DNA of 64,000 nucleotides from Psychromonas sp030397575 (GTDB lineage: Bacteria > Pseudomonadota > Gammaproteobacteria > Enterobacterales > Psychromonadaceae), in NCBI RefSeq assembly GCF_046250175.1, contig NZ_CP176468.1; one strand, given 5' to 3'. Positions within the stretch are counted from its first letter, which is position 1, and each line of letters opens with the position of its first letter. The notes below the pieces were generated by a model. It was not told where the DNA came from. It did no database searches and saw nothing but the letters and a program-made list of their open reading frames with translations. Of this stretch, positions 56,301 to 61,421 are shown piece after piece. The position numbers and the translations under genes were made by a program.

Positions 56301-56859
56301 GTTTAGTATCTAAACTAAGCTGGCTTACTGTAATTGATGGGTCGGGCTCTGCTGAAGATTCATCACTGCTTGAAGATGCTACAGCAGTTGCAGCAACGGC
56401 AACTCCAGCAGTAGAAGCACCAACAGCAGCAACTGAAAGCCAAGGAACAGCATTAGATGCAACCTGCGTGTAACCAAGGCTTTGATAAGTACTAAAACCA
56501 TCACTTAGATTCCATGACAAGGCATCTTCTAGGCCTGTCTGAGGGACATAATCATAATAAATCCCTGTTTCAGAAATCCCTGTTAAAGCAGGAGGCTGTG
56601 GGAGATCGTAATACCCTTCAATGATCGCATCAACAGGAGTATCTACCGTCGCAAACTCATCAAAACGTAGCTCTAGATCAGATCCATTTCTGGAAACTAA
56701 CACTTGTTGAGGTGCTAATTGGGAATCAACCGCGCGTAACTCATAAGCTACTCCGTCTTGTGCTTTGAGGACAGTGGGACTTAGGCTATCATTGGTGACG
56801 ATATTAGCTTCTAATTGACCTTCAGTACCCTGTGTTAAAATATTAATATCATTAAACAT
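41386..56859 (-). CDS. giant BapA-like type I-secreted adhesin with 45 Ig-like repeats and RTX blocks
   Basis: 5157 residues, one of the largest bacterial ORFs, with no interruption. Residues 1-135 form a BapA-prefix-like domain (VLKAQDGVAYELRAVD). A hydrophobic Ala/Gly/Val segment (139-161) and a Ser/Asp linker follow. Residues 175-4149 are 45 Ig-like domains of 85-90 residues: 2 diverged, 19 type A and 18 type B alternating, 6 type C. The C-terminal 1000 residues contain two similar modules, each a SLLGLV-type domain followed by GGxGNDxLxGG calcium-binding RTX repeats. The first RTX block is followed by a DVFRW...DTITDFE secretion-target-like region. TAGGAGG 6 bases before the ATG. Operon order adhesin-TolC-ABC-HlyD equals BapABCD of Salmonella. 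Role: biofilm or surface attachment (family knowledge). I found no consensus LapG site and only one Cys. Confidence 0.95.
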   Translation of the reverse strand: MFNDINILTQGTEGQLEANIVTNDSLSPTVLKAQDGVAYELRAVDSQLAPQQVLVSRNGSDLELRFDEFATVDTPVDAIIEGYYDLPQPPALTGISETGIYYDYVPQTGLEDALSWNLSDGFSTYQSLGYTQVASNAVPWLSVAAVGASTAGVAVAATAVASSSSDESSAEPDPSITVSQLSLDTKRPGFKGSVKDPNAEVILTIEGIDYVATNNGDGTWQLDENTVEPLDEGETTLSVTMIDEQGNADTITDTIIVDMIPVEVTIDSLVTNNTLPTLTGSINDATADIVVTLNGVDYDAVNNGDGTWTLDGDLLSELAEGEVEVSVSASDEAGHSDSATTTIEIDTTAPVVSVDSIITNDTTPELTGAVNDPTASIEVIVDGVQYEATNNTDGTWTLADNTLPALDDGEIVITATATDTAGNTATNTGTVEVDTTGLNVSIDALVTNETSPALSGSIDDPTAIVIVTVNAVEYTAVNNENGTWSLAADTLPDLTEGDVEVSVSASDEVGHSDSSTTTIEIDTTAPVVSVDSIITNDTTPAITGTIDDPTAAVVVTVNDIEYTATNNANGTWTLADNTLPALDDGEIVITATATDTAGNTATNTGTVEVDTTGLNVSIDALVTNETSPALSGSIDDPTAIVIVTVNAVDYTAVNNENGIWSLAADTLPDLTEGEVEVSVSASDEAGHSDSATTTIEIDTTAPVVSVDSIITTDNTPMLTGSVDDSTAVVVVMVNDIEYTATNNANGTWTLADNTLPALNDGETIITATATDTAGNTATNTGTVEVDTTGLNVSIDALVTNETSPALSGSIDDPTATVIVTVNAVEYTAVNNENGTWSLAADTLPDLTEGDVEVSVSASDEAGHSDSATTTIEIDTTAPVVSVDSIITNDTTPAITGTIDDPTAAVVVTVNDIEYTATNNANGTWTLADNTLPALDDGEIVITATATDTAGNTATNTGTVEVDTTGLNVSIDALVTNETSPALSGSIDDPTAIVIVTVNAVEYTAVNNENGTWSLAADTLPDLTEGDVEVSVSASDEAGHSDSATTTIEIDTTAPVVSVDSIITNDTTPAITGTIDDPTADVVVTITVDGEEYTATNNANGTWTLADNTLPALDDGETIITVTASDAAGNSATNTGTVEVDTTGLNVSIDALVANETSPALSGSIDDPTATVIVTVNAVEYTAVNNENGTWSLAADTLPDLTEGDVEVSVSASDEAGHSDSATTTIEIDTTAPVVSVDSIITNDTTPAITGTIDDPTAAVVVTVNDIEYTATNNANGTWTLADNTLPALNDGETIITVTASDAAGNSATNTGTVEVDTTGLNVSIDALVTNETSPALSGSIDDPTAIVIVTVNAVEYTAVNNENGTWSLAADTLPDLTEGEVEVSVSASDEAGHSDSATTTIEIDTTAPVVSVDSIITNDTTPAITGTIDDPTADVVVTITVDGEEYTATNNANGTWTLADNTLPALDDGEIVITATATDTAGNTATNTGTVEVDTTGLNVSIDALVTNETSPALSGSIDDPTATVIVTVNAVEYTAVNNENGTWSLAADTLPDLTEGDVEVSVSASDEAGHSDSATTTIEIDTTAPVVSVDSINTNDTTPELTGTVNDPTASIEVIVDGVQYDATNNTDGTWTLADNTLPALDDGEIVITATATDTAGNTATNTGTVEVDTTGLNVSIDALVTNETSPALSGSIDDPTATVIVTVNAVEYTAVNNGDNTWSLAADTLPDLAEGEIEIVVVAEDNSGNSDTNIKVIEIDTTSPVVSVDSTITTDNTPMLTGSVDDSTAVVVVTVNGIEYTATNNTNGTWTLADNTLPALDDGETIITVTASDAAGNSATNTGTVEVDTTGLNVSIDALVTNETSPALSGSIDDPTATVIVTVNAIDYTAVNNENGTWSLAADTLPDLTEGDVEVGVSASDEAGHSDSATTTIEIDTTAPVVSVDSIITNDTTPAITGTIDDPTAAVVVMVNDIEYTATNNANGTWTLADNTLPALNDGETIITATATDTAGNTATNTGTVEVDTTGLNVSIDALVTNETSPALSGSIDDPTAIVIVTVNAVEYTAVNNENGTWSLAADTLPDLTEGEVEVSVSASDEAGHSDSATTTIEIDTTAPVVSVDSIITNDTTPAITGTIDDPTADVVVTITVDGEEYTATNNANGTWTLADNTLPALNDGETIITVTASDAAGNSATNTGTVEVDTTGLNVGIDALVTNETSPALSGSIDDPTATVIVTVNAVEYTAVNNENGTWSLAADTLPDLTEGEVEVSVSASDEVGHSDSATTTIEIDTTAPVVSVDSIITNDTTPAITGTIDDPTADVVVTITVDGEEYTATNNANGTWTLADNTLPALDDGETIITVTASDAAGNSATNTGTVEVDTTGLNVSIDALVTNETSPALSGSIDDPTATVIVTVNAVEYTAVNNENGTWSLAADTLPDLTEGEVEVSVSASDEAGHSDSATTTIEIDTTAPVVSVDSIITTDNTPMLTGSVDDSTAVVVVMVNDIEYTATNNANGTWTLADNTLPALNDGETIITATATDTAGNTATNTGTVEVDTTGLNVSIDALVTNETSPALSGSIDDPTATVIVTVNAIDYTAVNNENGTWSLAADTLPDLTEGDVEVGVSASDEAGHSDSATTTIEIDTTAPVVSVDSIITNDTTPAITGTIDDPTAAVVVTVNDIEYTATNNANGTWTLADNTLPALDDGEIVITATATDTAGNTATNTGTVEVDTTGLNVSIDALVTNDTSPALSGSIDDPTATVIVTVNAVDYTAVNNENGTWSLAADTLPDLTEGDVEVSVSASDEAGHSDSATTTIEIDTTAPVVSVDSIITNDTTPAITGTIDDPTAAVVVTVNDIEYTATNNANGTWTLADNTLPALDDGEIVITATATDTAGNTATNTGTVEVDTTGLNVSIDALVTNETSPALSGSIDDPTATVIVTVNAVDYTAVNNENGTWSLAADTLPDLTEGDVEVSVSASDEAGHSDSATTTIEIDTTAPVVSVDSIITNDTTPAITGTIDDPTADVVVTITVDGEEYTATNNANGTWTLADNTLPALNDGETIITVTASDAAGNSATNTGTVEVDTTGLNVGIDALVTNETSPALSGSIDDPTATVIVTVNAVEYTAVNNENGTWSLAADTLPDLTEGEVEVSVSASDEAGHSDSATTTIEIDTTAPVVSVDSIITTDNTPMLTGSVDDAIAVVVVTVNDIEYTATNNANGTWTLADNTLPALDDGETIITVTASDAAGNSATNTGTVEVDTTGLNVSIDALVTNETSPALSGSIDDPTATVIVTVNAVEYTAVNNENGTWSLAADTLPDLTEGEVEVSVSASDEAGHSDSATTTIEIDTTAPVVSVDSIITNDKTPAITGTIDDPTADVVVTITVDGEEYTATNNANGTWTLADNTLPALDDGETIITVTASDAADNSATNTGTVEVDTTGLNVSIDALVTNETSPALSGSIDDPTATVIVTVNAVEYTAVNNENGTWSLAADTLPDLTEGDVEVSVSASDEAGHSDSATTTIEIDTTAPVVSVDSIITTDNTPMLTGSVDDAIAVVVVTVNDIEYTATNNTNGTWTLADNELAALTEGDIAVSVVATDTANNSSDAATGTITLDLTAPTVAVTSITTNDTTPALSGTVNDNDATVVVTVNGIEFDATNNGNGTWTLADNELVALTEGEIAVSVVATDTANNSSDAATGTITLDLTAPTVAVTSITTNDTTPALTGTVNDNDATVVVTVNDIEYDATNNGNGTWTLADNELAALTEGEIAVSVVATDTANNSSDAATGTITLDLTAPTVAVTSITTNDTTPALSGTVNDNDATVVVTVNGIEYDATNNGNGTWTLADNELVALTEGEIAVSVVATDTANNSSDATTGTITLDLTAPTVAVTSITTNDTTPALSGTVNDNDATVVVTVNGIEYDATNNGNGTWTLADNELVALTEGEIAVSVVATDTANNSSDVATGTITVDLTAPTVAVTSITTNDTTPAITGTIDDPTAAVVVTVNDIEYTATNNGNGTWTLADNELAALTEGEIAVSVVATDTANNSSDVATGTITVDLIAPTVAVTSITTNDTTPAITGTIDDPTAAVVVTVNDIEYTATNNGNGTWTLADNELAALTEGDIAVSVVATDTANNSSDVATGTITIDLTAPTVDDLLLTIDESNLATTVSVSGSLTISEELSNLTLIAPTDVYTSQGEAVTWTLTTGAQNTQILTGSTSSGDVAILSLDSDGNYNFDLVAPLDHIAQGSDELTVAFGVEATDLVGNIGETAQLVVNVIDDIASVIAYQQEVVDTVNTLYSGDIVVNAGADGVEVSTITIDGYTFSYDTDSNLITTYGSSDIVNAFEETDYDTDTQILTIDTIKGETITVDLASGEYSYTTTGVADVEATVESSPEVALGADNSLLGLVGVDALNLIDFSSSQAFSAIDANNDITQVVISTESISVNLGYAGFKYSIDMAKEFGLKIVTDDLGFLIGTTASIIITSLDDSTITNQQLNEFLGSVYWKEVGVSLGVLPTLTITATDSEGNAVSSTNSDLASLGLLSTGDSPDYLFEGDDNANTNTSLTGSERIYGYGGNDTLNGGEGADLLRGGAGNDILDGGTGNDILIGGIGNDTLTGGTGNDVFRWETVDVASVDTITDFEMGPVAGGADIIDLAELLNGEGKIGTSGAGNLSNFLHFEFDGTDTTLYISADGDFQGGYTTAEIDQSIIFSGVDITEGLSTDQDIIENLLANGNLLVDDLALGDDVLGGTTTIDIDLVDGDGDISQATVDFESSGAAPEVISNVDNTAPIVCASNTSLLGLVAVQALDIINLDNQALTAIDIDGNLTSVEVNYQALLDVSLTELTLAASNEMAAELGLQIEVSNNSGLLGLVTASSTLTITAVDGGTIDNQSINELLATVQFYDNEGLLGGALELNVQADVLNNLTITATDSEGASSSGSLGDLVSADALNDILFDIDTVKEGDSGQNEMDYGYSSSGLRLYGYGDNDVLIGGSGNDLIRGGSGDDNLIGGAGNDMLIDGSGSDTFSGGDGDDLISISGGQFESIDGGEGSDTLMLDDGLDLDLSDANIGAITNIETIDLSEGETGNVLKLTEETVKALTDEEDTLTINGDANDSVDMEGATFAGSSVVNGVAYNEYHLGTTTLYVDEEIGTTI
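41735..41912 (-). repeat. C-terminal RTX block 2 of the adhesin
   Basis: Encodes about six nonapeptide RTX units (GYGDNDVLIGGSGNDLIRGG and onward to GGDGDDLIS). Such units bind calcium outside the cell and fold after secretion. It is followed by about 115 residues ending in EEIGTTI, the real C-terminus carrying the export signal. Confidence 0.85.
42985..43145 (-). repeat. RTX block 1 of the adhesin
   Basis: Encodes GYGGNDTLNGGEGADLLRGG, GAGNDILDGG, GTGNDILIGG and GIGNDTLTGG, then VFRWETVD and DTITDFE, the usual start of a terminal type I secretion target domain. Here it is internal, followed by another 480 residues. Confidence 0.85.
44413..46014 (-). repeat. type C Ig-like repeat array, six 267-bp units
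   Basis: Six consecutive 89-residue domains starting LTAPTVAVTSITTNDTTPAL, exactly 6 x 267 bp. The two units nearest the RTX region carry type A sequence (ITGTIDDPTAAVVV) in their first halves, so they are mosaics. Confidence 0.9.
46015..55821 (-). repeat. alternating A/B Ig-like repeat array with 528-bp period
   Basis: About 9.8 kb of alternating 88-residue type A (TTAPVVSVDSIITNDTTPAI) and type B (TTGLNVSIDALVTNETSPAL) domains; A+B is 176 residues or 528 bp. I count 19 A and 18 B. Six A units are 2 residues longer (TITVDGEEY for TVNDIEY), giving local 534-bp steps. The last A unit is an A/C hybrid. Some neighbouring 528-bp units differ by only a few bases. Confidence 0.92.
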
Positions 56860-56900
56860 TTTGTCCTCCTAAAACCCTGTTAATAAAATTGAAACAGTGT

Positions 56901-57860
56901 TTATTTTGTTGCACTTAAAGTAGATTCATCTTGATAATTACCCCATAACTCAACACTCACACGTCTATCGGGTTGTAAGCAGTCAATTAATGATTTTTGA
57001 GATAATTGGCTTGAACATTCAGAATCTGTAATGGGTTGTCGGCTTCCATAGCCGATCGATTCGATTGGAGCTCTGACTTCTTCGGAAATCAAATAATTAA
57101 CAACAGCCTGAGCTCTTTCTTCAGAAAGCCTTTGGTTGTAACCAGCCTCACCTAAGCGATCACTATGTCCACTCACCACTATGCGGGTAACAGAAATATC
57201 AGAACGATTTACTTGCTCTAATATGTGGCTCATATTCTTTTTTACTAACTGTTTATTTAAAGTCGCACTATCAAAAGCGAATAATGCATCAGCAGATAAC
57301 TCAATATTTTTTAATTTCACATCTTGCTTGGGAGGAGTCGCTTCAACTATTGGAGGGTGACACGCTTCAACTTTTCGATTAACTAAAAATGTCCTATTTA
57401 CAATTTTTCCAACGACTTTTTCAGCATCTTTTTTAGTTGTAATATTGGTAGCAATAGTCCCATCTTGATTCACAACAACCCCTAAATAAAGAGGTTGATC
57501 TTTTTCTATTTTAAAACTTCCATAATGAGTATTAGTGATCGTATCTTGAGCATGAAAGCCTTTCTCTCTTTTTTCAAAACGAAGTACTTCCTCACCAACA
57601 CAAAAAGCCGAATAAAAATATAATTTATCCAATAACGCACCCAATAAGCGTGTTTCTGAATGAACTAAAACTGATTGTTTTTTATCAGAATCATCACTTT
57701 CAAAGTAGAATAAAACCTGAACTTTATCTAATTCATCGGAGTTAGTTGAAGCCTCAACGTCTTTAGTAGGACCAACCAGATAATGCTGGTCAGAAGTACA
57801 ACCGACCAACAGAAATAAGCATAAAAAAAGATATATTAATGGCTTATTATTTTCCTTCAT
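56901..57860 (-). CDS. OmpA-family lipoprotein at the head of the adhesin operon
   Basis: 319 residues. Lipoprotein signal with lipobox LLVGC (Cys about residue 21), a unique middle domain (about 40-180) containing two or three Cys, and a C-terminal OmpA peptidoglycan-binding domain (about 195-305): FAFDSATLNKQL, VVSGHSDRLGEAGYNQRLSEERAQAVVNYL, and IGYGSRQPITD. GAGGG six bases before the ATG at 57860 favours this start over one two codons earlier. It lies 41 bases before the adhesin gene. OmpA-like proteins accompany RTX adhesin operons in Shewanella too (bpfA locus), probably anchoring the exporter or adhesin to the wall. Confidence 0.88.
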   Translation of the reverse strand: MKENNKPLIYLFLCLFLLVGCTSDQHYLVGPTKDVEASTNSDELDKVQVLFYFESDDSDKKQSVLVHSETRLLGALLDKLYFYSAFCVGEEVLRFEKREKGFHAQDTITNTHYGSFKIEKDQPLYLGVVVNQDGTIATNITTKKDAEKVVGKIVNRTFLVNRKVEACHPPIVEATPPKQDVKLKNIELSADALFAFDSATLNKQLVKKNMSHILEQVNRSDISVTRIVVSGHSDRLGEAGYNQRLSEERAQAVVNYLISEEVRAPIESIGYGSRQPITDSECSSQLSQKSLIDCLQPDRRVSVELWGNYQDESTLSATK

Positions 57861-57924
57861 AGACATCCCTCACCAGTAAGAACTAACTCTAACAGAAACT
57901 TTATTTGATCTAAAATTCACAATC

Positions 57925-57954
57925 ATTATACATAAAATGAATAATTAAATACAA
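57925..57954 (-). promoter_or_regulatory. possible sigma-70 promoter of the OmpA-adhesin operon
   Basis: On the minus strand TTGTAT (57949-57954), an 18-base spacer and a perfect TATAAT (57925-57930), about 65 bases before the OmpA-like gene start. The -35 matches 3 of 6. The rest of the gap to 58316 is AT-rich with a short GGCT/AGCC hairpin near 58131-58143 and no recognised riboswitch. Confidence 0.35.
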
Positions 57955-58316
57955 AAACTACTCAAAAAGTATAGTTAACTTCACCAATTAGGATGGTTTT
58001 GTGATGTACAAAAGAGATCTAGTTTGCATTTTTAAAGATATATTTAAGATGGGAATTGATTTATATCATTGCGACAGCTGTTACTAATTAAAAAAATAGT
58101 AGCTATAAGTTATTTCCGTTCAGAGTCCCTTCAGGCTATGTAAGCCGAATTTCCCCCATAAAAAAACAAAAATTAAATAGCATATTTATCTATCTAATTA
58201 TATGAATCTCTTGTATTTATCTTTGACTCTGTTTAACTATATAGAGCAAAGTTTAGATCACTTATTTAATGCAATTGTTATGAAAAGAAAGCCGACACCA
58301 TCACTAGGAATTACAA

Positions 58317-59285
58317 ATGTTCGAAATCACTATATTGCTAATAACAAGTATCATGATGTTTGTTACTTTCGCACCTTTTTCTCCCTCAAATCACTGGATA
58401 TCAAGAGTTTGGGAATTTCCAAGAGTACAGATAGCAGTGATTACGCTTGTATTAATATTTGCTAGCAGTTTTATCGATTCGCCAGTCCTATGTTTAGCCT
58501 TACTTATCACCAACGCATTATTAACTAGCTATCAATTAATGTGGATCTTTCCTTATACAAGATTGTGTACTAAGCAAGTCCCTAAAAGCTCAGGAATTCA
58601 AGGCCAACCATCAATTAAAATAATGACCAGTAATGTGTTAATGCCAAACCGACAAGTAAACAAATTAATTGATCTCGTTAATCATCACCAACCAGACGTG
58701 CTAGTAACACTGGAAACAGACCTTTGGTGGGAGACTCAATTAGCATCAATTCACAAGGATTACCCTTATAGAGTAAATCACCCTCTCGATAACCTATATG
58801 GAATGCACCTCTACAGTAAATATGCTCTAGAGGATATCCAAGTATTAGAGCTAATTGAAAAAGATATTCCTTCTATTCATTGTTATTTAATTCTCAATGA
58901 AGACACTAAGATTAAGTGTCATTTTCTTCATCCAGCTCCACCTAGCCCTACTGAAAATGATACTTCTACACCTAGGGATAAAGAGTTGCTGGTAATAGCA
59001 AAACAGATAGCGAAAAAAACAGAAGCAACAATAGTGACCGGAGATTTAAATGACGTAGCTTGGTCACCAACCACCAAAGCATTTAGACAAATAAGCGGCT
59101 TAAAAGATCCAAGAATAGGCAGGGGAATGTTTAATACATTTCATGCTGACTACCCATTTTTACGTTGGCCATTAGATCATATCTTCCATAGCGAGCACTT
59201 CACTTTAAGTAAAATAGAGAGAATGCCTTCTGTTGGTTCTGATCACTTTCCGCTATTAAGCGAGCTTATCTACGATCCAAAGTAA
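58317..59285 (+). CDS. membrane-anchored endonuclease/exonuclease/phosphatase-family hydrolase
   Basis: 322 residues. Three hydrophobic segments at the N-terminus (about 2-18, 38-55, 57-75) then an EEP catalytic domain (about 100-318). Visible motifs: TSNVLMPN, the metal Glu in VTLETDLWW, TGDLNDV, and the terminal SDHFPL with the catalytic Asp-His. TAGGAATT before the ATG. The layout resembles the YafD/endonuclease-like family; substrate could be a nucleic acid, lipid or sugar phosphate. Monocistronic, divergent from the adhesin operon. Confidence 0.85.
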   Translation: MFEITILLITSIMMFVTFAPFSPSNHWISRVWEFPRVQIAVITLVLIFASSFIDSPVLCLALLITNALLTSYQLMWIFPYTRLCTKQVPKSSGIQGQPSIKIMTSNVLMPNRQVNKLIDLVNHHQPDVLVTLETDLWWETQLASIHKDYPYRVNHPLDNLYGMHLYSKYALEDIQVLELIEKDIPSIHCYLILNEDTKIKCHFLHPAPPSPTENDTSTPRDKELLVIAKQIAKKTEATIVTGDLNDVAWSPTTKAFRQISGLKDPRIGRGMFNTFHADYPFLRWPLDHIFHSEHFTLSKIERMPSVGSDHFPLLSELIYDPK

Positions 59286-59478
59286 AATAGTCCTGTCTGT
59301 AAAAATACAGTAGATCAAGTATTAACTCTGTAAAAATTACACTATAAACAATAGTTAATAGCTTATTTTCACTTAATTAATAACAACTTAGTCATTGGCA
59401 TAAAACTTGATATAAACTTATAGATCTCTGAATTTAAGAGATAAGCTCAGTTATATTAATACCGACTAAGAGAGTCTT

Positions 59479-60063
59479 ATGCCAACCAAGATTAATTTAA
59501 AACAAAGAACTCGCCAGTTTATCGATTCAAAACATATGCTTACTGGGATCACCATCGCTTCGTTTTTAGAATCAGTGATCGTCCCTATTCCACTAGAAGC
59601 AATCTTAGTTCCTTTAATGCAAGCTCGTAGAGAGAGATTATGGATTATCGCATTAATGGCAACAATCGGGTGTTTGATTGGCGCACTCTTTGGTTACACA
59701 TTAGGCTATTATTTATTTGATGCCGTTGGAGACTGGGTAATCAATACGCTATCAACACCAGAGCAATTTGAAATGGTAAGGCAAAAAATGCAAGCCCAAG
59801 GTTTTTGGTTTGTTATGACCTTAGGTATTATTCCCATCCCTTTTCAAATTGCCATGCTCGCCGCTGGGGCAACTACATATTCACTGTTATTATTTTTAAT
59901 GGCCGCCACCATTGCACGATCGATACGTTACTTTGGATTAGCAATCATAGTTTACTATGCAGGGAACCAGGCAGAGAAGTTGATTAAAAAGCACAAAACC
60001 AAAGCAATGATCTTTATCACTGTAACTATTTTAGCCATTTGGGCGATCAGCATATCGCTATAA
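59479..60063 (+). CDS. VTT/DedA-family membrane protein (YqaA-like)
   Basis: 194 residues with about five hydrophobic segments and the VTT-domain pattern: FLESVIVPIPLEAILVPLM near the N-terminus, GALFGYTLGYYL, and GIIPIPFQIAMLAAGATTYSLLLFLMAA with the re-entrant Pro-rich element and Arg in TIARSIRYF. DedA/VTT proteins act as lipid scramblases or in membrane homeostasis. No operon partner. Confidence 0.85.
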   Translation: MPTKINLKQRTRQFIDSKHMLTGITIASFLESVIVPIPLEAILVPLMQARRERLWIIALMATIGCLIGALFGYTLGYYLFDAVGDWVINTLSTPEQFEMVRQKMQAQGFWFVMTLGIIPIPFQIAMLAAGATTYSLLLFLMAATIARSIRYFGLAIIVYYAGNQAEKLIKKHKTKAMIFITVTILAIWAISISL

Positions 60064-60404
60064 TATCGATACTTATTTAAAATGCTTTGAACTAAAACAT
60101 CTTCATTTATTTACAATACATAGCGAGGAACATCTCTATCTCTGTTCACTTTCGCCAATTGCTGATGATGCTTACTAGAACACAATTAGTAAATACAACT
60201 AAATACTCACTTTTAAATAGTTATGTGATTTAAATATAATTTAATTTAACAATTATCTGTAAATCTGTATTATTTCTTATATTGAGATAGTGGTAATGTT
60301 TTTTTTAGTTAATTTGACCTATTCAGATTATAATCAACAATGTTAGCCACCAAAAAATACTATCGAATAAATGCTCGCTCCAATTTTTTAAGAGGGTCAT
60401 GAAT
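60064..60404. other. 341-base intergenic region before the sensor operon
   Basis: AT-rich, no ORF or stable hairpin seen. A perfect -10 hexamer TATAAT lies at 60329-60334 without a good -35 partner; TTGACC at 60314-60319 is too close to it. Probably contains the promoter of the binding-protein/GGDEF unit. Confidence 0.4.
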
Positions 60405-61421
60405 ATGTTTTTTCGATTTGCTATCGTTTTTTATATTATCTTTTCAAGTCTTACGACTCGCCTACTGGCTGATGAAAACCAACCATTACGTATTTTACAT
60501 GTCCCTAGTTACCATATGTCATGGGAGTGGAATATAGATCAGCTACAAGGCTTTAAAGATGGCCTAGCACTTAATAATGTAGAGTATAAGATTGTTGAAT
60601 TAGACACTAAACGAGCTAGTGACCCTATCCTTATCCAACAAAAAGTAACTATAGCAAAAGACTTAGTCACTCAATGGCAACCTGACTTACTTTATAGCAA
60701 TGATGATAATGCACAAAAGTACTTTGCTCAGGATTATGTGAATACTACCTTACCCATCGTATTCAGTGCCGTTAATCGAGATCCTTCGCTCTACCATTTT
60801 TCAAATTCCAACAATGTCACTGGAGTTATGGAATATGAACACTTTATTCCCGCAGTAAACTTACTCAGATCGTTTAACAAAAATATAAAACGCATTGCAG
60901 TGATCATTGACTCTGATCCAATGTGGGCAGGGGTTGTTAAACGCATAAAAGAGAAGCTAAAAGCAAATCCAGATATTGAAGTTACACAATGGTACCTTGC
61001 TAACACATTTAGTGATTACAAAGACATGATGATGTCATTACAAACTAAGGTGGATGCGGTTGCTTTACTAGGTGTTTTTAATATTAAAGACGAAAATAAC
61101 AAGGACATTGATTTCAAAGAAATTTTAAAATGGACAGCAGAGAATAGCCAACTCCCAGACTTCTCATTTTGGGAGTCTCGTGTTGACTTAGGTACGCTAG
61201 CAGCTGTAGCGATCTCCGCTTATCAACAAGGGTACATTGCTGGGGGAATGGCTAGAAAAATATTAGTTGATGGGGTTTCCCCAAGCGATATTCCTATTAG
61301 CTCAAGTGAAAAAGGTGAACCAATGATCAGCCTTGCACGTGCAAAAACACTAGGAATAAACATCGATGTGCAACTTTTACTCAGTGTAAAAACTAAGAAA
61401 CAGTACGATTGGAGCGAATAA
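60405..61421 (+). CDS. periplasmic ABC-substrate-binding-like sensor protein
   Basis: 338 residues with a signal peptide (MFFRFAIVFYIIFSSLTTRL) and an ABC_sub_bind-type two-lobed periplasmic domain (LRILHVPSYHMSWEWNIDQLQGF; PIVFSAVNRDP; GVMEYEHF; AAVAISAYQQGYIAG). GAGGG lies 8 bases before the ATG at 60405; an ATG two codons earlier would leave only 2 bases. It overlaps the next gene by one base (TAATG). No permease is attached, so it is more likely a ligand-binding input for the coupled cyclase than a transporter part. Confidence 0.85.
   Translation: MFFRFAIVFYIIFSSLTTRLLADENQPLRILHVPSYHMSWEWNIDQLQGFKDGLALNNVEYKIVELDTKRASDPILIQQKVTIAKDLVTQWQPDLLYSNDDNAQKYFAQDYVNTTLPIVFSAVNRDPSLYHFSNSNNVTGVMEYEHFIPAVNLLRSFNKNIKRIAVIIDSDPMWAGVVKRIKEKLKANPDIEVTQWYLANTFSDYKDMMMSLQTKVDAVALLGVFNIKDENNKDIDFKEILKWTAENSQLPDFSFWESRVDLGTLAAVAISAYQQGYIAGGMARKILVDGVSPSDIPISSSEKGEPMISLARAKTLGINIDVQLLLSVKTKKQYDWSE

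Noticed and set aside
58137..58154. sigma-54-like site (TGGGGG-N5-CGGCT, minus strand) before the OmpA-adhesin operon
   Set aside because: Spacing fits but both elements match poorly and there is no ACCCTGTAAA word upstream.
57961..58316. c-di-GMP (GEMM) riboswitch before the adhesin operon
   Set aside because: Looked for because of the cyclases nearby; the conserved GEMM core and tetraloop-receptor features are absent.
58202..58465. 87-codon ORF before the EEP-family gene
   Set aside because: Overlaps the start of the better supported EEP gene in another frame, no ribosome site, no recognisable family.
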